Below are positions 63,540 to 64,000 of a stretch of 64,000 nt of DNA, one piece after another. Below the pieces are notes generated by a model. It had not been told where the DNA came from. It did not search any database and worked only from the letters and a program-made list of their open reading frames with translations. The stretch is taken from assembly GCA_949358305.1 (NCBI GenBank), contig OX442321.1, forward strand, positions 1,302,001 through 1,366,000, given 5' to 3'. The translations under genes and the position numbers were made by a program. Source of the stretch: Strigamia acuminata. Its lineage: Eukaryota > Arthropoda > Chilopoda > Geophilomorpha > Linotaeniidae. Each line of letters starts with the position of its first letter. Position 1 is the first letter of the stretch.

Positions 63540-63736
63540 GATTTCCTTTGCTTTAAGGCGACTCAATCCGATCAGACCCATGATCGACGGGGCTTGCCGG
63601 TCGCATCAGGAGACGCGCACGAGGGGGATGAGGAATCAAAAGGGAGAGGAACGTGCAACGCCCACGCATATGCACGCCCGGCGTTCGCGGAGGAACTTGT
63701 GCCACATTGTTTCGCGCCGTTTTCGTGTTGGATGAG
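63540..63736 (+). other. Putative non-coding first exon of a right-hand gene
   Basis: CpG-rich DNA ending at a consensus donor GGATGAG/GTGAGTG at 63736, then A/T-rich intron-like DNA to the edge. Frames inside are short and unrecognised, so it is likely 5'UTR. Direction would be divergent from G3BP. Confidence 0.4.
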
Positions 63737-63739
63737 GTG

Positions 63740-64000
63740 AGTGTTTGTTTGCCCGGACTCATGCGTTTGCTTTTCTTGTGTTGTTTGTTTTTGTATTTTT
63801 GATTTTTTAGATTTTCTTGTATTGTTGTTATTTTTTTATTTTCTTGTATTGTTGTTATTTTTTTATTTGTTTGATTGTCTTGTATTGTTGTTATTTTTTT
63901 TTATTTTTTTGTTATTTTCTTGTATTGTTATTTTTTGATTTTTTGATTTTCATGTATTGTTATTTTTTTCTTTACGACGTATTTGATTTTCTTGTATTGT
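63740..64000. repeat. T-rich degenerate repeat (TTTTCTTGTATTGTTGTTAT)
   Basis: Irregular 20-30-bp units to the window edge; presumed intron. Confidence 0.7.

Overview
This is AT-rich animal DNA. The genes have split exons, GC-rich coding sequence sits in A/T-rich introns, and there are many small DNA transposons plus one copia-type LTR retrotransposon. A mariner-class transposase remnant of the type common in arthropods, invertebrate-style short introns in the G3BP gene and a tRNA-iMet-primed copia element suggest an invertebrate, probably an arthropod. The species cannot be named from the sequence.

Two protein genes are well supported, both on the minus strand. (1) A very large gene starts at 52677 and runs off the left edge. 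Its exons at 52588-52677, 23792-23943, 17800-17888, 15752-15955, 10887-14423 and 1393-1512 join with consistent splice phases. They give at least 1,397 residues: an N-terminal PDZ domain of the PWGFRL class (ALP/Zasp/synaptopodin-2-like), then a long disordered Ser/acidic region with five Q(T/S/V)-centred motifs resembling dynein light chain LC8 docking sites. Intron 1 is 28.6 kb and intron 5 carries the retrotransposon in antisense orientation. (2) A complete G3BP/Rasputin gene (eight coding exons, 545 residues) lies at 55554-59591, with a non-coding first exon near 60121-60300. It encodes NTF2-like, acidic/disordered, RRM and RGG parts, the standard layout of the stress-granule scaffold.

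Layout: 1-3.3 kb, last visible PDZ-gene exon plus intron, with a CGCCGGG-motif transposon at 2.43-2.78 kb. 3.36-10.17 kb, intact Ty1/copia element with equal-length, apparently identical LTRs and a 5-bp target duplication. 10.9-18 kb, main PDZ-gene exons separated by introns filled with private minisatellites. 18-52.6 kb, introns 2 and 1: a mosaic of foldback and TIR elements, 5S-rRNA-derived SINE sequence, tandem arrays, and a composite insertion (46.4-47.8 kb) holding pieces of a dynein heavy-chain gene and a frameshifted F-box/LRR-like gene between 230-bp direct repeats. 52.7-55.5 kb, promoter and candidate orphan exons. 55.5-60.3 kb, G3BP. 60.3-64 kb, intergenic DNA with CTCF-like and NRF1-like sites, a mariner remnant, a hAT-like remnant, a 21-bp minisatellite, and a CpG- and G-rich promoter/first exon of a likely plus-strand gene leaving the right edge.

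The main items for a second look are the LC8-like motif array, several transposon families whose ends are built from short CG-containing motifs (TTTTAGCGA, TTTCGTCGC, AACGCCGGG, TTTAGTCG), the 5S-headed SINE, and the composite gene-fragment insertion. No tRNA genes or CRISPR arrays were seen.
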